Shown in pieces: positions 40,641-52,794 of a stretch of DNA of 64,000 nucleotides. The stretch's first letter is position 1; each line of letters starts with the position of its first letter. The position numbers were made by a program, and so were the translations under genes. Below the pieces are notes generated by a model. The model had not been told where the DNA came from. It searched no databases and saw only the letters and a list, made by a program, of their open reading frames with translations. Location of the stretch: the NCBI GenBank assembly GCA_026119935.1, contig JALRMH010000057.1:173057-237056 (forward strand). Direction: 5' to 3'. This DNA comes from Endothia cerciana. Its lineage: Eukaryota; Ascomycota; Sordariomycetes; Diaporthales; Cryphonectriaceae.

Positions 40641-42486
40641 AAGCTTAATATTTTATATATAGTATATATGAAAAAAAGAATTTGAAATCTTTTTGATTAA
40701 TTATTAAAAGGTGCAGGGTAATCAACTAGCTGAATTATTATAATAGCAAGCAAGCAGTTCAAGCAGGTAGACTTTAAGCAGAGTTAAAAGTTTTTATATT
40801 ATAAAATTTTACAACAAATTTTATTAAATAATAATAATAATAATAATAATAATTCTTTTTACGCTAACTAAATATATACCTGAATACATATCCAGCGCTT
40901 TTTATAGGCATGCAGATCCTCTGCAAATACCTAGGGAGGAAAACTTTGCTTGGAAGCTAGACGAAACCTCCCTGCTGCTATCTCTCTGCAACTTCTTCGC
41001 GGTATCTTATCTCTTCATTTTGCAAATACGCCTCAGCACTCGCCGAGCTGTCTTTAAGAAAGAGGACTTTTGCTCTGCAAAGTCGCCGAGACCTACCTAT
41101 AAGGTCTTATAAGGTCTTATAAGGTCTGTAGTATTTATTATAATACTTTTATAATGCTCTTATAATATTCTTATTTTTTTACTGCTTTTTTCTAAATAAG
41201 AAGGTAGCAGCCTCTATTAAGCGCTGCACTAGCGCTTTAGCTCTTTCTTATAAATACTTCTTCTCCTGCCTGCAGTTTCTCGCTAACTTCTTTTCCTCTT
41301 TTCCTCTTATATTTTATATTTTTTATAAGACCTCTTTGCAATTATATCTTTATATACCTCCTTGCTCTTATATCGCTGCAATTTTGCTACTACTTTGCTA
41401 TTATATCTGCTAGGTCTTTATTAGCTAGCTCTTTTGGAAATGCGCTAGCTGCATTTAGCATTTAGATTATCGAAGCTTTTTATAATATTTTAGACTACTC
41501 TCTGCAATATCTTTTATTTTCTTTATCTTTTATACTAAAGCTTATTATTATAAAGACTTTGCTGCTTATTAACTACTATATTGCTATCTTTGCTCAAGCT
41601 AGTTTTAATAATACTATAATTACCTTTGCTAGCTGCAGTTATATTCTCTTTGCATTTGAGTATATTTATATAGACTGCGCTCTCTAATACATTGCAGATC
41701 CTTTTGTAGAAAAGCTTTATATCTAGAAGATAAGTATATATAGCCTCTCTGCAACTTTGTTGCAGTCTTTCTGCTGACTTTTTTAAAAAGTTTTAAGAGT
41801 TATCTATAATATATTAAGACTAACTGCTAAAGGAGCTATCAGAGCGTATATCTACTCTTTATAGCAGCTTTTTAACTTCTCTGCTAACTTGTTGCTAGGT
41901 TGCTGATGCTTACTTTAATATTAAGGATATTCTGCTTCTTCTGAATATTATTGCTCTTTATCTTACTATAGCTAAAAAAAGCAAATAGCTTAATGCTTAG
42001 TTAAAACAGGGTTATATAGGCCTCTTTATTATATTTTTTTAATATTTTTATTAACTTATCTAGCTTTAATATAAATAAGAGAAGGCTGTAGATGCTTAGA
42101 ATATTTATTAGTAATTATATTCTGCTGCTAAAAAGACTTTTTAAAAAGATCGCTGCAAAGTTGCTATAGCCCTTTACTTAGATAGTAATAGCAATGCTAG
42201 CAGCGCTAGTAATACTAACCCTTTTAGTATACTTTAGAAGTATTGCTGTAAACTCGCTTAGTTTTAATTAAATATAATTAAAATATAAGTTATTTTTACT
42301 ATATCTTGCTTAAAAGATATTAAAAGTAAAGTCGACTATCTCTTTAACTTTGCTAGTTTTATAGCTATTATTTTTAAAGATAATGCTTTTATAACCTCTT
42401 TAAAATCTATCCCTGACTTTACTATACTCTTTGCTGCCTCTGCTAAAAATGCTGATAGTAATAATAATAAAGTAGAGGAGTCAGAG
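40641..42486 (+). repeat. RIP-decayed repeat of unidentified type
   Basis: AT-rich sequence with dense TAG/TAA codons and TpA, unlike the neighbouring Gypsy family. The plus strand shows long stop-interrupted stretches; the last, around 42150-42480, has Ser/Asn/Asp-rich coding-like composition (DSNSNASSASNTNPF and a Glu/Asp-rich end). It stops precisely where the Gypsy LTR begins at 42487. An AAT microsatellite lies at about 40827-40853. I cannot assign a transposon class. Confidence 0.45.
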
Positions 42487-42943
42487 TGTAATGAGCACTG
42501 CAGCAATCCAAAGATCTCTGAGTACCAATTAGGTTTATACTAGCAAGAGCAGTGTCGAATATAAGCCTTAAATACAGAAATACAGTTAGGTAGCCTGTGC
42601 AAGTGTTCACTGCCTTTAGGGCTTCCAAGTATAGGTGTACTTAGAACTTAGATTGATAACTGAAGAGCTATATATGAGATCTATCTAAGGGAAATGAACG
42701 TGTCTTTATATATCTAGCTCTTCAGTCCTGTTATTAGTGCTAGTTGTTAGATCACTTAGATCACCTAGGTGATCTAACTAATCCGGATCACTATAGATCA
42801 GCTACTAATCTATCCTAATCTTATAATCCTAACCCTTGCTTATATAAGCTGTAGTTCCTAGGATATTAAACCCTTCCCTTATCTTTCAGATAGTTATCTT
42901 AAATACCCTAGTTTATAACTTATATATTAAATAAGTTATAATA
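42487..42943 (-). repeat. 3' LTR of Gypsy copy 1
   Basis: 457 bp, begins TGTAATGAGCAC on the plus strand and ends GTTATAATA. In other copies the outer ends are TGT...ACA; here the last base triplet is changed by RIP. It contains a perfect 22-bp palindrome at 42756-42777. Differences from the 5' LTR that I compared are C/T and G/A transitions. Confidence 0.88.
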
Positions 42944-43131
42944 TTATCTCCCTCTTATTAATTATTATCTCTAATAATCTTTTATAAATATTCTAGCAAG
43001 TTATTTATATGCATAGTTATACCTTCTTAATCGAGATATTAAATAGAGTTAATAAATCGCGTCCTAATCGTTCGGTGAAAACTTAAGAGTGCTATTATCT
43101 TACTAAGCTTATTTCTGTTTTTAGCATCGAA

Positions 43132-43720
43132 ATACCTACTTATGCTTATTATCAGGAGATAAGGGCTTCCTGCTGCTTCGCTGAAAACTCTTCTCGTTAT
43201 AGAGAGTGTGTTTCTCTAGGTTAAAGTTATAATACTAGTCGTTTCTCAGCTTCTACTAGTTAGTCTCCTTATTTCTAAGTGCTTTTTATAATTACTAATT
43301 CCCTTCTCTAGCAGAGCGCTTAATTTATAAAAAGCACAAGGTCCTAAGTAAAGAGGCTGAGATAGAGTCGGCAAATGCTACTGCCTTGCAAGCCTTGCTA
43401 GCGTTGCAGGCTCGTCTTGATTGTGTATAGAAACAGCGAAGGCTGTTGGAGGAGCGGGCTGCGGAAATGATTCGTTATAGCTTTAATTCCTTAGAGGGGT
43501 TCGCTGATGAGGAGGATCGCAGTCTTCGTAAAGAGGAAACTCGCCTGATGTCCTAAGGACACCTTGAGGTTATTGACTAGAGTTCCTTAGTCCTTAATCC
43601 TAGTATGTCTGGTTAGCCTTCCCTTCTAGAGAGTGAAACTACAGCACCTGATTTTCGTTCTAGAGTAAAGAGGTCTTAGGTAGTAGTTTTCTATTATTAT
43701 TATAATGCTAAAGTAGCTAT
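43132..43720 (+). pseudogene. Antisense accessory frame of Gypsy copy 1 (Cys-rich start, coiled coil)
   Basis: On the plus strand, opposite to gag-pol, between chromodomain and 3' LTR. The start codon has become ATA (43132). The first part reads IPTYAYYQEIRASCCFAEN then SRYRECVSLG; further on, in another frame, YKKHKVLSKEAEIESANA, LQALLALQARLD, QRRLLEERAAEMIRYSF, LEGFADEEDRSLRKEE: a long helical, coiled-coil-like segment. Stops are few and sit at former Gln/Trp codons. The same text recurs in two other copies. Function unknown. Confidence 0.6.
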
Positions 43721-46700
43721 TAATAGTATAGTACTAGAGTTATAGCTAGTCTTTTTCTTTTAGTATTTCTTTAATTTACTTATAGCGTTTCTGATATTTC
43801 TCTATAGTTCTTATAAGTTCTTACTTGCTAGGTAATCTTTCTATTTAATAAAGTACTCGAGTATATTATTATTACCTCTATGCTTAAGGATTTTTTCTAC
43901 TTTGTATTTTAGTTTATTATCTTTAATTTTTATTATATTATTTATTAGTATTTCTTTTACTGCTAGTTTTAGTAGTAAGATATAGAAAACTAGGTGTATT
44001 CTTATTCTGTAAGGTAGTGCGAGTTTATAGTTAACTAAGGAGATCTGTTATAAAATTTTAAATAGTCCTAGTTTCTTATAGTTGAGTTTGCTGCTAGGTC
44101 TTGTTATTTTGATGTTTTTGCAAAGTAGGTAAACTTTATCTCCTTCTTATAGGATTAGTCCTTTAATCCTTTTAGAGTTTGTATATTATATTATTTGTTT
44201 TTAAACGAATTATAGTTTTAACTAAAGTTCTTCCTAGATTTTCTTGATTTTCTTAACTCTTTTATCTACTGCTTCTATATCTGCTCTTAGCAGTGCTTTA
44301 TAATAAGCTGTCGAGTTATATCTATAAAGTGTGAAGAATAATAACTTCTTCGTTATACTTATATCTGCGCTGTTATAAGCAAATTATATAAAAGGTAATA
44401 GGTCGACTTAGTTATCTTATTTTTAGTTAATATAGTATCGAAGGCACTGTTCGATAACTTGATTTATTCTTTCTGTTTATCTATCTATCTAGGGATGAAA
44501 TGCTGTAGATATTCTGTATTATATTCTAAGTTGCTTTATAAGCAAGGTTTAAAACTTTAAGTTGAACTTTCTGTCTTTATTAGAGATTACTTCTTCTAGC
44601 ATACTATAGTTAGTAATAATCGTTCTGAGAAACATATATGCAAGTTCTTCTGCTATACTACTTTCCTTATAAAGGAGGAAGTAAGCATACTTACTTAGTC
44701 TGCAAACTACTACTAGGATGCTATTATATAGTACTTTAGTTAAAAGTTCTTATAAAAGTAGTAGCTTAATAATAAAGTCTAGACTAATTAACTGCTAAAT
44801 AATTATAAATACTAGTAAAGGTTATAGTAGTCTGTAAGGCTTATATCTTTCTGCTTTATTCTTTTTATAGCTGTTATAATATTATAGGATATCTTCGATT
44901 TTCTTTCTAAGGCTTAGTAGGTTCTAGTGTCTTTTAATTTATTTATAAGTTGCCCTAACTCCCTAGTATCTGTATGCTAGGGCACTATATACATCTTTAA
45001 TATACTTGTCTTGTTCTGCTAGAGTTATTTATTCAGAGTCTCTATCTTAGGGTTTTATTCTAAAGGCTGCTGTAAGCTCTTTATATGCATTAATAAGGTC
45101 TCCTTTCTTATTAATTGCGAAGATGTCCTGGATCTCTTCTTTAATCTTATCCTAATAGTCTGATCTTCTGCTAAAGGTGTCTGCCCTAGCGTTTTCCTTG
45201 CCTTAGATATAGATAACCTTAAAGTCAAACTAGGATAGGTATTCTATTTATCTTACTTGTCTTCTATTAAGGTCCTTTGTTATTATAAATATAGTGAGGT
45301 TCTTATAATCTGAAAACACTTTAATTATATATTTAGCACTTATAAAATAGTGTTCCTATTCCTTAAATGCTTCTATTATAGCTATAAGTTCTTTATCTAA
45401 TATTTTATACTATAACTTTAGTCTATTAAGCTTCTTTAAGAAGTTAGCGACTATTTATAGTTATCTCTACTTATCACGCTAGTTGAGTTCTGCGCTGAGT
45501 ATATAGTCTGATGCATCTATATATAACTTGTATTCCTTTTAAAAGTCTAATTCTTATAAAATAAGGTCTTTAGTAACTAGCTCCTTGATTATTTCAAAGG
45601 CTTAATTTTCTTTTTAGTTCTATTAAAAGGGTAAGTCTTTTTTTATAAGATTTATAAAAGGTCTAGTAATATTGCTATACTTATTAATAAATTGCTAATA
45701 GAAGTTAACATATTTAAAGAATACTCTAATATCCTTAATGTTCTTTAGTATTAGCTAGTCTTTAACTGCTTGTATTTTATTCTTCTGCATTCTAATATAT
45801 CCTAGTTTAATCGTATATTCGAGGTAGTTGACTTTCTGAATATGAAAGTAGCTTTTAACTAGTTCTACTAGGAGGTGTGCGTCTTGAAGTGTTTAAAGTA
45901 TCTGCTATATATGTTGTTTATATTCTTCAAGGATCTTAGAGTAGATGAGAATATCATCGAGGTAGACGATATATATAATATCTAGGAATTCGCAGAGGAC
46001 GTAGTTAATCATTTCCTAGAAGGATGCTAGTGCGTTAGTCAACTTAAAGAGTATAATTAAGTATTTGTAGTATCTATAGCAAGTCCTGAATGCTATCTTC
46101 TATTCTTCTCCTTCCTTAATATAGATATAGTAGTAACCTTTCTTAAAGTCTAATACTATAAACTATTATATGTTTTATAGTTGATCCCTGATTTCCTTGA
46201 AAAGTAATAAGAGGTACTAGTTTTTAATAGTAATGTTATTAAGCTATTTATAATCTATATAAAGTCAGAGCTTTCTATTTTTCTTTAGTACAAATAGGAT
46301 TAGGTATTCTATTAGTAATTATAATAGTCTAATATATTCTCTTTTAAAGTTCTTATCAAGATATTCCTTAAGCATCTTTAGTCTTGCTTTATTAAGCCTG
46401 TAAATAGGGAAGAATTATAGCTGAGTTCCTTCTTTTAATAGTATCTTGTAGTTATATAGGCTATGTTCTAGAAGTCTTATATCAAATTTTCTTTAAAACA
46501 GCTTTGTGAATTCGTAGTACTCTCACAGTATTCCAGCGAATATTAGTATTAGTCCGTCCTTCTCTATTTCTGCTTTATAGAGGAATAGGAGGTACTATTG
46601 AGTGTTTTTGTCTAGGGACGATTTCTTTTCTTTGCCTGTTAGTTGTTTCTTTAATAGCTTTAAGAGTTCTCTTCAGGCCGGACTGAATTTCCTAGGTTAT

Positions 46701-49435
46701 AGCTGTAGGATTTCCTTATAGTTCTAAAGTCTACACTTCTGTTATTGCTCTAAGTCAGGCCGAGCTTCTCTAAGCTTGTATATGCTTGTTATTATACTAA
46801 TCTGCTAATGCCTTAGCACTTCTTATTTAGGTTCATCGTTATTAGATTCTTCTTTATAAGCTATCAGCCCTGCTAATTTAAAGGTAGTTGTAGGTTTGTT
46901 TAAGGCTTTTTTCCTTAAGTGTCCCTTAGTGACTAAATCTGATCCTTCATTATTGATTGCAACCTTTTTATAGGTAACAGCATTATCCTATAAGATCTAG
47001 CTAATAGTCTAATTAATTCGAGGATTATACTCTTTAAGCTAAGGAAGTCTTATAATTAGTTTATAATATGCTGTATCTGTAATATCTAATATAATAAAGG
47101 TTGTGTGTTCTTAGATTAAGATAGGTAGATGATTAGTCTTTTTATTGATTACTCCTTAGTTATATATAACTAGTTGTCCTTCTATAGTATTAAGTCGATA
47201 GGGTCGTTCCTTTTAATGCTATTATAGTCGTGCCTTATTGATAATTGCTAGTGATATAAAGTTTCCTTAAGCGCTGCTGTCTAATAAAGCGCTGTATTGT
47301 TTTCTATTAATATAAGCATCTAATTTTATATACGCATAGCCTCTTTCTGCTGCATATAAGGACCTTTAAGCCTTGATTATCTATAGTTCTATTATAAGCG
47401 ATCCTTCTCTTTTAAAGATTTTTATACTCTATAGGCTGCTTCCTGAGCTAGCCTTCTAGCTTACTATTAGCCTTGCATGCGTTATTCCTTATTATCCTAG
47501 TGCTTATGCTAGTCTCAAACCTTATAGTAGATGTAGATAATGCAGTTAGTAATTCTACACTGCTATTATTTGACTTTCTTGTTAACGCATTCTCTAAGAT
47601 AGTCATCTAGTAATCTGATGTAAGCGTTGTTGTGCTTTCTGTTGAGAATTTCTCTGAATCGTAGGTAGGGTTCCTTAATTACCTAGATAATCTAGCCGAA
47701 CTCTCTGACTAGGAACTACTCGTGTTTAACTTTCTCTATAAAGTGCGTCTTGCAGCTGTAGTATATATATAAGATCTACGCAAGCTCGTAGTATCTTTTA
47801 TCAATTAAGCTAATTCTAGTGTCCTCTAGCTATTCAGCTTCAGTATTCTGAATAAATACTATAGTAAAGAGGTCTCTAAGCTTAAAGCTATATATTATAT
47901 ATTTAATCGCTAGGTCCTAAGTATTCTATCTTTAGTCTGAGTTATAGCTATAAGTTTCTTTTTTACTTATAGTGTTTTCTGTAGTTGCTTAGGATAGGAG
48001 GCGTTCTTTATAATAGGCTATTAGGTATAGTCCTAGATCCTTATCTTTAAGTTTCTGAACCTTTTTTTCGAGTTCCTTCTTAAAGGTGCTTAAATAGTCT
48101 AGGTTACTGTCGTTTAGTGCTATATTATAGATTAGGCTCTTTTTATCTATTACTAGTCGCTGTGTTTTCTTAAGTGCTTTAGAGAACTATTCTAAGCCTT
48201 CTTTCTCTAAGAGGTGTATTAAGCATCTATTATTAAAGCAGAACATCTAGTTAAAGAGTCTATAGTCGCAGATAAGGTCTAACACTTGCTCTAATAAGAT
48301 ATTATTACTCAGCTAATTAAGTTCTTATTATTAGAGGATATTCATTTATTATTCCTTTTAGACTAATTACTATTATAATTTCTTAAGTTGTTTGCATTCC
48401 TATACAAAGTAGCTATACTTTTTATAATTATAGTACTTAACGCTATTATTTAATCTTTTTATAGACTAATAATTAGCTGCATTTAGTTCTATCAGGCTAG
48501 TATAAGTACTTCTGCTTTATATTATATTCTAGTATTAATTTCCACTTTAATTCTTAAGCTAGAACTTCTTGCTATTATCTAACTATAAACGCTATATAAG
48601 TTAGCTTCCTCTTTTTTTAAACTTCTCTATCTATTATTTATAAAGATAGTTATTAATTCTAATAGCTGTATTTGCAAATATTATAAAGTCTTTAGGCTAA
48701 TCCTACTTAGAGATCTCATCTTTGACTTCGTTTTTAAGTCCTTTATAATAGTATTCTATAAAGTTCTTGTCTTTCTATAGGAGTTGTGCTGTAAGTTGTT
48801 TGAACCTGACTATATAGGCTGATGCTGACTTAGTTTATTTAAAGTTTATTAGCTGCTAAGCTATAGTGCGTTCTTCGTTAGGGTCACCGAAGGTTTCCTT
48901 AAAAGCCTTCTCGAAGCCTATAAAGGAGTCGAACATTTCCTTAGTGCTCTTAGCGCGTGCATCAGGGTTGTTAGCGTATTCTAGATAGTTGCAAAGAGAA
49001 GGTTTATACTAGATGAGAGCATCCTTCTCAAGGCGAGTTCCAGCAAGGATAACTTTCTCAGGTTTTATAGTAAACTAGAAGGCATTGTGCAAGAAGTACG
49101 CCTTGCAGTAGGTGAGGAATCCTTAGAGGAGTTTTTAAGTACTGTTATATATAGCTAGCTTGTCTATCTTATAGCCTTTATTATTATTGATGATAGTAAG
49201 GGCCTAGGTGCTATGCTGAATTTACTCCTGCTGAGCTTGAATAATGTTTTCTTGCTGTTGCTGATGTAAGTGGAGTTGTTCGATATGTTAGGTAAGTTAG
49301 AGGACTTGCTAGATAAGTTCTTCCTAGGTGGGCTGCGCGCTACGCGAGGACGAAGAGAGGGTTCCTAGGGCTATTATATTTCTATATTATTTAAGGGGTT
49401 AATACTAAACTGTTCCTGAATAAGAGTTGTCAAAA

Positions 49436-49892
49436 TATAATAAGCACTATAGTAATCTAAAGATCTCTGAGTACTGATTAGGTTTATACTAGCAAGAGCA
49501 GTGTTGAATATAAGCCTTAAATATAGAAATATAGCTGAGTAGTCTGTGCAAGTATTCACTGCTTTTAGGGCTTTTAAGTATAGGTATACTTAGAACTTAG
49601 ATTAATAACTAAAGAGCTATATATAAGATCTATCTAATAGGAATGAATATGTCTTTATATATCTAGCTCTTTAGTCTTGTTAGTAGTGTTGGTTGTTAGA
49701 TTACTTAGATCACCTAGGTGATCTAACTGATCCGGATCACTATAGATCAGCTACTAATCCATCCTGATCCTGCAACTCTAACCCTTGTTTATATAAGCTG
49801 TAGTTCCTAGGGTATTGAACCCTTCCTTTGTCTTCCGGATAGTTGTCCCGGGTGCTCTGGTTTATGACCTGCATATTGGATAAGTTATAACA
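49436..49892 (-). repeat. 5' LTR of Gypsy copy 1
   Basis: 457 bp, the same length as its partner. It ends GTTATAACA on the plus strand; the inner end reads TATAATAAGCAC where TGTAATAAGCAC is expected, one RIP-type change. The palindrome is at 49705-49726. Confidence 0.88.
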
Positions 49893-51599
49893 TTATAGCT
49901 ATAGTAGAAGCATTTAAGGAATAGAAACACTATCTTATAAGTGCTAAATACATAATCAAGGTGTTTTTAGACTATAAGAACCTTATTATATTTATAATAA
50001 TAAAGAACCTTAACAGACGATAAGTAAAATAAGCAGAATACCTATTTTAGTTCGACTTTAAGGTTACTTATATCTAAGGTAAGGAAAACACTAGGGCAGA
50101 CGCCCTTAGCAGAAGATCAGACTACTAAGATAAAATTAAGGAAGAAATCTAGGACATCTTTGCAATTAATAAGAAAAGAGACCTTATTAATATATATAAG
50201 GAACTTGCAGCAACCCTTAAAATAAGACCCTAAGACAGAGACTCTGAACAAATAACCCTAACAGGGCAGGACAACTATATTAGGGATGTATATAGTGCTC
50301 TAGCATACAGATACTAAGGAGTCAGAGTAACTTATAAACAAATTAAGAAATATTAGAACTTGTTAGGCCTTAAGAAAAGGATTGAAAACATCCTATAATA
50401 ATATAATAGCTATAAGAAAAATAAGGTAGAATAATATAAACCTTACAGACTACTATAACCCTTACTAGTATCTACAACTATTTAATAATTAATTAGTCTA
50501 AACTTTATTACTAAGCTATCTCTCTTATAAGAACCTTTAATTAAGATGTAATACAATAGCATCTTAATAGTAATTTGCAGACTAAGCAAATATACTTACT
50601 TTCTCCTTTATAAAGAAAGCAGTATAATAGAAGAACTTGTATATATATTTCTTAGAATAATTATCGCTAACTATAGTATATTAGAAAAAGTAATCTCTAA
50701 TAAAGATAGGAAGTTCAACTCGAAGTTTTAAACCTTGCTTATAAAGCAATTCAGAATATAATATAGAATATCTACAGCATTTTATCCCTAGATAGATAAA
50801 CAAATAAAAAGAATGAATTAGATTATCGAATAGTACCTTCGACACTATATCAATTAAAAACAAGATAACTAGGTTAACCTGTTACCTCTTACGCAATTCG
50901 CTTATAATAGCGTAGATATAAGTATAATAAAGAAGTTACTATTCTTTACACTCTATAGATATAACTTAACAGCTTATTATAAAGTATTGCTAGGAGTAGA
51001 TATAGAAGCAGCAGATAAAAGGGTTAGGAAAATTAAGAAAATTTAGGAAGAACTTTAGTCAGAACTATAATTCATCCAAGAACGAATAACACACTATGCA
51101 AATACTAAGAGGATTAAAAGACTAATCCTGCAGGAGAGAGATAAGGTCTACTTACTTTATAAAAATATTAAAACAACTAGGCCTAGTAGTAAACTCGACT
51201 ATAAAAAACTAAGACTATTTAAAATTTTGCAATAGATCTCTCTAGTTAATTATAAACTAGCACTACTTTACAGAATAAGAATATACCTAGTCTTCTATAT
51301 CTTATTATTAGAACTAGCAGTATAAGAAACGCTAATAGATAATATAGTAGAAGTTAAAGACAACGAACTTAAGTACAAAGTTAAGAGAATACTTAAATAT
51401 AAAGGATGAAATAATATACTCGAGTACTTTATTAAATAGAAAAATTACCTAGTAAGCAAGAACTTATAAAAACTATAAAGAAACATTAGAAATACTATAA
51501 GCAAATTAATAAAATACTAGAAGAAAAAGACTAGCCTTAACCCTAGCATTATACTATTAATAGTTATTTTAGCATTACGATAATAGCAGAAAACCACTA

Positions 51600-52148
51600 C
51601 TTAAGACCTCTCTATCCTAGAATAAGAATCAGGCGCTGCAGTTTCACTCTCTAGAAGAGAAGGCTAACTAAACACGCTAGAATTAAAGGCTAAGGAACTC
51701 TAGTTAATAACCTTAAGGTGTCTCTAGAACATCAGGCGAGTTTCCTCTTTATAAAGACTACGATCCTCCTTATTAGCGAACCCCTTTAAGGAATTAAAGC
51801 TATGACGAATTATTTCCGCAGCCTGCTCCTCTAACAGCCTTTACTATTTCTACACGCAATTAAGACGAGCCTGCAACGCTAGCAAGGCTTACAAGGCAGC
51901 AGCGTTTGCTGACTCTATCTTAGCCTCTTTACTCAGAACCTTGCGCTTTTTATAAATTAAGCGCCCTGTTAAAGAAGGAAATCAGTAATTATAAAAAGCA
52001 CTTAGGAATAAAAAGACTAACTAGCAGAAGCCGAGAAACAATTAATATTATAACTTTAACCTAGAGAAACACACTCTTTATAATAAGAAGAGTTTTCAGC
52101 AAAACAGCAGAAAGCTCTTATCTCCTAATAATAAGCACAGGCAGGCAT
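51600..52148 (-). pseudogene. Antisense accessory frame of Gypsy copy 2, start codon retained
   Basis: Here the initiator ATG survives at 52148-52146 and reads MPACAYY, followed by a stop and the same Cys/Arg-rich text as in copies 1 and 4. The coiled-coil half lies at about 51960-51640 in a second frame. It is opposite in strand to this copy's gag-pol, as in the others. Confidence 0.55.
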
Positions 52149-52337
52149 TTCAACGCTAAAAATAGAAATAAGCTTAGCAAGACGATAGCGCTTTTAAGTT
52201 TTCACTAAACGATTAGGACGCGATTTATTAACTCTGTTTGATATCTTGATTAGGAAGGCATAACTATATATATGAATAACTTGCTAGAATACTTACAGAA
52301 GATTATTAAAGATAATAATCGATAAGAGGGAGATGAT

Positions 52338-52794
52338 ATTATAATCTATCTAACATGCAAGTTATAAACTAAGATACTCAGAATAACTATCCGGAAAATA
52401 AAAGGAGGGTCTAATACCCTAAGGACTATAGCTTATATAAGCAAAGGTTAGAGTTATAGAATTAAGATAGATTAGTAGCTAATTTATAGTAATCCGGATT
52501 AGTTAGATTACTTAAGTGATTTAAGTAATCTAATAACTAACACTACTAGTAAGACTAAAGAGCTAGATATATAAGGATATATTTATTTTTATTAAATAGA
52601 TCTTATATATAGCTCTTTAGTTATTAATTTAAATATTAAATTACACCCTATTCTAATAGCTTTAAAGGTAGTGAATACTTGTATAGACTACCTAGTTATA
52701 TTTCTATATTTAAGGCTTATATTCGATACTGCTTTTATTAGTATAAACCTAATCGGTACTTAGAGATCTTTAGATTACTGCAGTGCTTATTATA
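52338..52794 (+). repeat. 3' LTR of truncated Gypsy copy 2
   Basis: 457 bp in plus orientation, starting TATTATAATC (from TGTTATAACC) just after a purine tract GAGGGAGATGA and ending GCTTATTATA. The following base begins internal protease-region sequence of copy 3, so this LTR marks an insertion into, or a junction with, that copy. Confidence 0.85.

Larger units (their letters stand above)
42487..49892 (-). mobile_element. Ty3/Gypsy chromoviral retrotransposon, copy 1 (RIP-mutated, both LTRs)
   Basis: 7406 bp on the minus strand with 457-bp LTRs at each end. A purine tract precedes the 3' LTR (minus strand, 42960-42944) and a leader with TGACAACTC follows the 5' LTR. Coding order on the minus strand: gag (about 49330-47700; Retrotrans_gag-like text around 49090-48690), protease (about 47400-46850), reverse transcriptase (about 46550-45700; YLDDILIYS with both Asp at 45953-45958), RNase H (about 45560-45200), integrase (about 44950-43950) and chromodomain (about 43880-43800). 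Dozens of TAG/TAA stops replace Gln/Trp codons, so it cannot produce proteins. The flanks differ (CAGAG left, TTATA right): no target duplication. Confidence 0.88.
49893..52794 (+). mobile_element. Truncated Gypsy copy 2 (plus strand) with 3' LTR
   Basis: It begins abruptly at the outer edge of copy 1, within RNase H (text matching 54861 onward), continues through integrase, and a chromodomain at about 51380-51470 (ERILKYKG, then LEYFIK). It then has the antisense frame, a purine tract (52324-52337) and a 457-bp 3' LTR. The 5' half and 5' LTR are missing. Stops are frequent, as in the other copies. Confidence 0.8.

Noticed and set aside
42443..42628. Short conserved frame of about 60 codons that recurs at 49374-49559, 55846-56028 and 62871-63056
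   Set aside because: It recurs because it lies in the LTR and leader shared by Gypsy copies; codon conservation beyond DNA identity cannot be shown, so I do not call it a gene.
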